Part shown: in pieces, positions 61,480 through 64,000 of the stretch
Numbering within the stretch: position 1 is the first letter of the stretch
Layout: each line of letters opens with the position of its first letter
Assembly (NCBI GenBank): GCA_051414805.1
Contig: CP166702.1
Span: 868,001-932,000, forward strand
Origin: Xenophilus sp003671765
GTDB lineage: Bacteria > Pseudomonadota > Gammaproteobacteria > Burkholderiales > Burkholderiaceae_C
Direction of reading: 5' to 3'
Length of the DNA stretch: 64,000 nt
Made by a program: the position numbers and the translations under genes
Notes under the pieces: model-generated
The model's database searches: none
What the model was told of the DNA's origin: nothing
What the model saw: only the letters and a program-made list of their open reading frames with translations

Positions 61480-63024
61480 ATGACCGCATGCTCTTCTTTC
61501 GCCCGGCCGGACCCGCGGCCACTGTCCTTCGCCCGTCGCGTCGTGTCGGCCGCCGCTCTGTGTGCGGCGGGCGTCCAGGCGCAGCCGCTGCCGCAGGCGG
61601 CCGACATCGCGACGCTGACCGCCGGCGAGGCGGTGCGCGGGATCTGCGCCGGCCGGCTGAGCAGTGAACAGCTCGTTTCCGCCTATCTCGCACAGGCCAA
61701 GGCCAAGCCGGCGCTCAACGCCTTCGTCACCCTCGACGAAGCCGGCGCCCTGGCGGCCGCGCGTGCCGCCGACGCCGCGCGCAAGCCGGGCGCGGCCTGC
61801 AGACCGCTCGAAGGCCTGCCGATCGCCATCAAGGACAACATCCAGGTGCGCGGCCTGCCTGCCACCGCGGGCACCCCGGCGTTGAAGAACTTCGTGCCCA
61901 CGTCCGATGCGCCAGTCGTGGCGAAGCTGCGCGCGGCCGGCGCCATCGTGCTGGGCAAGACGCAGATGCACGAGCTGGCCTTCGGCGTCACCGGCTACAA
62001 CCCGGCCTTCAACACCGGGCCCGAGGTGGGCGTGCGCAATGCCTACGACCCGAAACGTGTGGCGGGCGGCTCGTCCTCGGGCAACGGCGCGGCGCTGGGC
62101 GCGCGCATCGTGTCCGCGGCGTTGGGCACCGACACGGGTGGCTCGGTGCGCATTCCCTGCGCATTCAACGGCTGCGCGTCGCTGCGGCCGTCGATGGGGC
62201 GCTACCCGCAGGCCGGCATCGCGCCGATCTCGCACACGCGCGACACCGCCGGGCCGATGGCCCGCGCGGTGGCCGACCTGGTGCCCATGGACCGCGCGAT
62301 CGCCGGCGGCGGTGCGGTGAAGCCTGCGTCGCTCAAGGGCGTCCGCCTGGGGGTGGTGCCGTACTTCTACGAGCACCTCGATGCGGACACCCGCGCCGCC
62401 ACCGATGCCGCCCTCGCGAAGCTGCGCGCCGCGGGCGTCACGCTGGTCGACGTGGACATGCCGAAGCTGGCGGAACTCAACGGCGCGGTGGGCTTCCCGG
62501 TCGCACTGTACGAAGCCAACGACGACATGGCCGCCTACCTGGCGAAGTACGCGACCGGCATCGACCTGAAGCAGCTGGCCGCGGGCATCGCCAGCCCGGA
62601 CGTGAAGGGCACCTTCGATGGCCTGGTGCTGCCGCGCAAGCTGCCGGCGGCCAGCGGCGTGGTCGATGCGAAGCCGGCCTACGAACAGGCGATGCGCGTG
62701 GCGCGTCCGGCCTTGCAGAAGCTGTATGCCGACACCTTCAAGCAGCACCGGCTCGACGCGCTGGTCTTCCCCACGGTGCCGCAGGTGGCGCCGGTGGCCG
62801 CGCCCGAGGCCAGCAGCCCGGAGAACTTCGGTGCGCTGATCCAGAACACCGACCCCGGCAGCAACGCCGGCATCCCGGGCCTGCAGCTGCCTTCCGGCTT
62901 GGGCGCCTCGACCGGCCTGCCCGTGGGGCTGGAACTGGACGGGCCGGCCGGCAGCGACCGGCGCCTCTTGGCCATCGGCCTGGCGATCGAGCCGGTGCTC
63001 GGGCGGCTGCCCGCGCCGAAGTAG
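61480..63024 (+). CDS. Amidase signature family protein, exported
   Basis: 514 residues. An N-terminal signal (RRVVSAAALCAAGVQA, cleavage after VQA) marks export. The Ser-Ser-Lys triad is seen: Lys in LPIAIKDNIQ (about 114), the cis Ser and nucleophile in VAGGSSSGNGAALG (about 197-202) and GTDTGGSVRIPCAFNG. Relatives hydrolyse indoleacetamide, mandelamide or other amides. It faces the LuxR-type gene in a convergent pair, which may not regulate it. Confidence 0.9.
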   Translation: MTACSSFARPDPRPLSFARRVVSAAALCAAGVQAQPLPQAADIATLTAGEAVRGICAGRLSSEQLVSAYLAQAKAKPALNAFVTLDEAGALAAARAADAARKPGAACRPLEGLPIAIKDNIQVRGLPATAGTPALKNFVPTSDAPVVAKLRAAGAIVLGKTQMHELAFGVTGYNPAFNTGPEVGVRNAYDPKRVAGGSSSGNGAALGARIVSAALGTDTGGSVRIPCAFNGCASLRPSMGRYPQAGIAPISHTRDTAGPMARAVADLVPMDRAIAGGGAVKPASLKGVRLGVVPYFYEHLDADTRAATDAALAKLRAAGVTLVDVDMPKLAELNGAVGFPVALYEANDDMAAYLAKYATGIDLKQLAAGIASPDVKGTFDGLVLPRKLPAASGVVDAKPAYEQAMRVARPALQKLYADTFKQHRLDALVFPTVPQVAPVAAPEASSPENFGALIQNTDPGSNAGIPGLQLPSGLGASTGLPVGLELDGPAGSDRRLLAIGLAIEPVLGRLPAPK

Positions 63025-63035
63025 TCGGGCCCGGT

Positions 63036-63791
63036 TCAGCGCGGCGCCGGCGGCACCGCGGCCGCCAGGGCCGAGCGGCGCTCGATGCCCAGCTTGTCGA
63101 AGATGCGCCGCAGGTAGGTGCGCACCGTGGGCACCCCGACCGCGAGGCGGCGTGCGATGTCCTTGTCGGTCAGGCCCTCGCGCACCGCGCGTGCCACCTC
63201 CTGCTCGCGGGCGCTGAGGCTCAGCCAGGCATCGCGATCCCGCTGCATCGTGGCGTCGTTCGAGGGCCTGCGCTGCTGCGCCCGCCGCAGGGCGCCTGCA
63301 AAGGCCGGTTCGATCAGGTCCAGCATCAGCGTCTCGCGCTCGCCGAAGTCGCCTCTTGCCTTGCGGCGCCAGATGCGCAGGTCGCCCAGCGCCCGGTCGC
63401 CGTCGAAGCTGTGCAGGTTCAGGCCCCAGTGCAGGCCGTCGCGCGCGAGGAAGTCGTTGAAGAAGGGCGTGCGCATCAGCTCGCGCTGCGGCATCACCTC
63501 GGTCACGCGCGTCGCGCGGCGGCGCGACTGCAGCACGAAGGTGATCGGGTCGTGGTGCTGGTGCCACTGCCCGTAGGTGTCGAGGTTCGACGGCGCCATG
63601 TTGATCGCAACCCGGGCGCCGAAGCTGCCGCGCTCGGCATCCCAGACGTAGGACGCGAACTGGTCAGCTCGCAGCAAGCCGAGCAGGGCGTGGCCCAGGC
63701 GCTCGCGGATCTCCTGTTCGCCGCAGTCGTCGCCGGTGAGCAGCGTCAACACGCCGCGCAGCGATTGCTGGTCCGATGCGCTGAGGTACAT
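63036..63791 (-). CDS. LuxR family regulator
   Basis: 251 residues from ATG 63791. The C-terminal helix-turn-helix is intact: LSAREQEVARAVREGLTDKD followed by IARRLAVGVPTVRTYLRRIF. The N-terminal 180 residues have the look of a sensory domain without a clear autoinducer-binding pattern, and lack an N-terminal Asp pocket, so it is not a response regulator. It converges on the amidase gene (11-bp gap). The signal is unknown. Confidence 0.87.
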   Translation of the reverse strand: MYLSASDQQSLRGVLTLLTGDDCGEQEIRERLGHALLGLLRADQFASYVWDAERGSFGARVAINMAPSNLDTYGQWHQHHDPITFVLQSRRRATRVTEVMPQRELMRTPFFNDFLARDGLHWGLNLHSFDGDRALGDLRIWRRKARGDFGERETLMLDLIEPAFAGALRRAQQRRPSNDATMQRDRDAWLSLSAREQEVARAVREGLTDKDIARRLAVGVPTVRTYLRRIFDKLGIERRSALAAAVPPAPR

Positions 63792-64000
63792 GAAGGGGTG
63801 CCTTTCGGGAGGGCCGCGAGTCGGCGAGGCGGCCGGCAGCGCGAACTTAGCCGGAAGCAAGCACCACGCCAAGCGTGCTTGTCCGCAGGGGCGGTGCCTG
63901 CAGGTTGACGCTGCCGCGCACCGTCCGCACAATCGGCCCCGCTCCGGGGTGCACGTATGGCGTGCTGAGATGGCGGACCTGACCGCCGGAACCGCGAACT

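Noticed and set aside
63970..64000. Possible start of another gene at ATG 63970 (MADLTAGTAN)
   Set aside because: Only ten codons fall in the window, no ribosome binding site is clear and no family can be assigned. The gap 63792-63969 shows nothing else.

Overview
The window is GC-rich, densely packed chromosomal DNA from a betaproteobacterium, most likely a Variovorax-like member of the Comamonadaceae. This rests on the 16S sequence, the Bug-type (TctC) binding proteins, the glyQ-glyS-gmhB-plsC gene order and a hairpin repeat resembling one I know from Comamonadaceae genomes. The genus is an inference. I see no prophage, transposon, CRISPR array or toxin-antitoxin module. Most genes are ordinary core or catabolic genes.

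Layout. 1-7416: end of a Bug binding protein, a racemase-family gene, a LexA-box-preceded nuclease-helicase fusion, a phospholipase-D lipoprotein and the ABC-F ATPase uup. 7589-18994: two complete rRNA operons (16S-tRNA-Ile-tRNA-Ala-23S-5S) in direct tandem. Their 5,618-bp repeat units match wherever compared except one base, and only 68 bp separates them. 19046-26966: beta-lactamase-fold hydrolase and fadD, a lipase, a PheC-like lipoprotein, a GNAT, and corC-lnt. 27072-35317: a catabolic cluster on the minus strand (flavodoxin-fold reductase, cytosine-deaminase-like amidohydrolase, creatininase-like hydrolase, NMT1-type ABC importer, FAD oxidoreductase) with a RutR-like TetR regulator upstream. 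35578-45026: periplasmic asparaginase, a three-gene lipid phosphate module, then glyQ-glyS-gmhB-plsC and a SprT/YgjP-type protease. 45042-50639: hydroxyacid oxidase with LysR, an SDR, an LRR-kinase fusion coupled to a beta-lactamase-fold hydrolase. 50721-56624: a perfect 20-bp palindrome and a LiuR-like MerR regulator, followed by carbonic anhydrase, thiolase, an M20 peptidase, a PNPOx-like protein and an acyl-CoA dehydrogenase. 56681-64000: AroE-like dehydrogenase, FAD oxidoreductase and Bug protein facing a LysR gene, then an exported amidase and a LuxR regulator.

The points most worth a second look are the tandem rRNA operons whose duplication boundary falls inside a promoter, the SOS-box nuclease-helicase, the RutR-linked catabolic cluster, a family of two-hairpin elements at gene ends with remnants inside two coding sequences, the LRR-kinase fusion, and several enzymes with altered signature residues (GmhB, AroE-like, racemase). 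Start codons were chosen by homology, ribosome binding sites and gene spacing. All functions are inferred from sequence read by eye.
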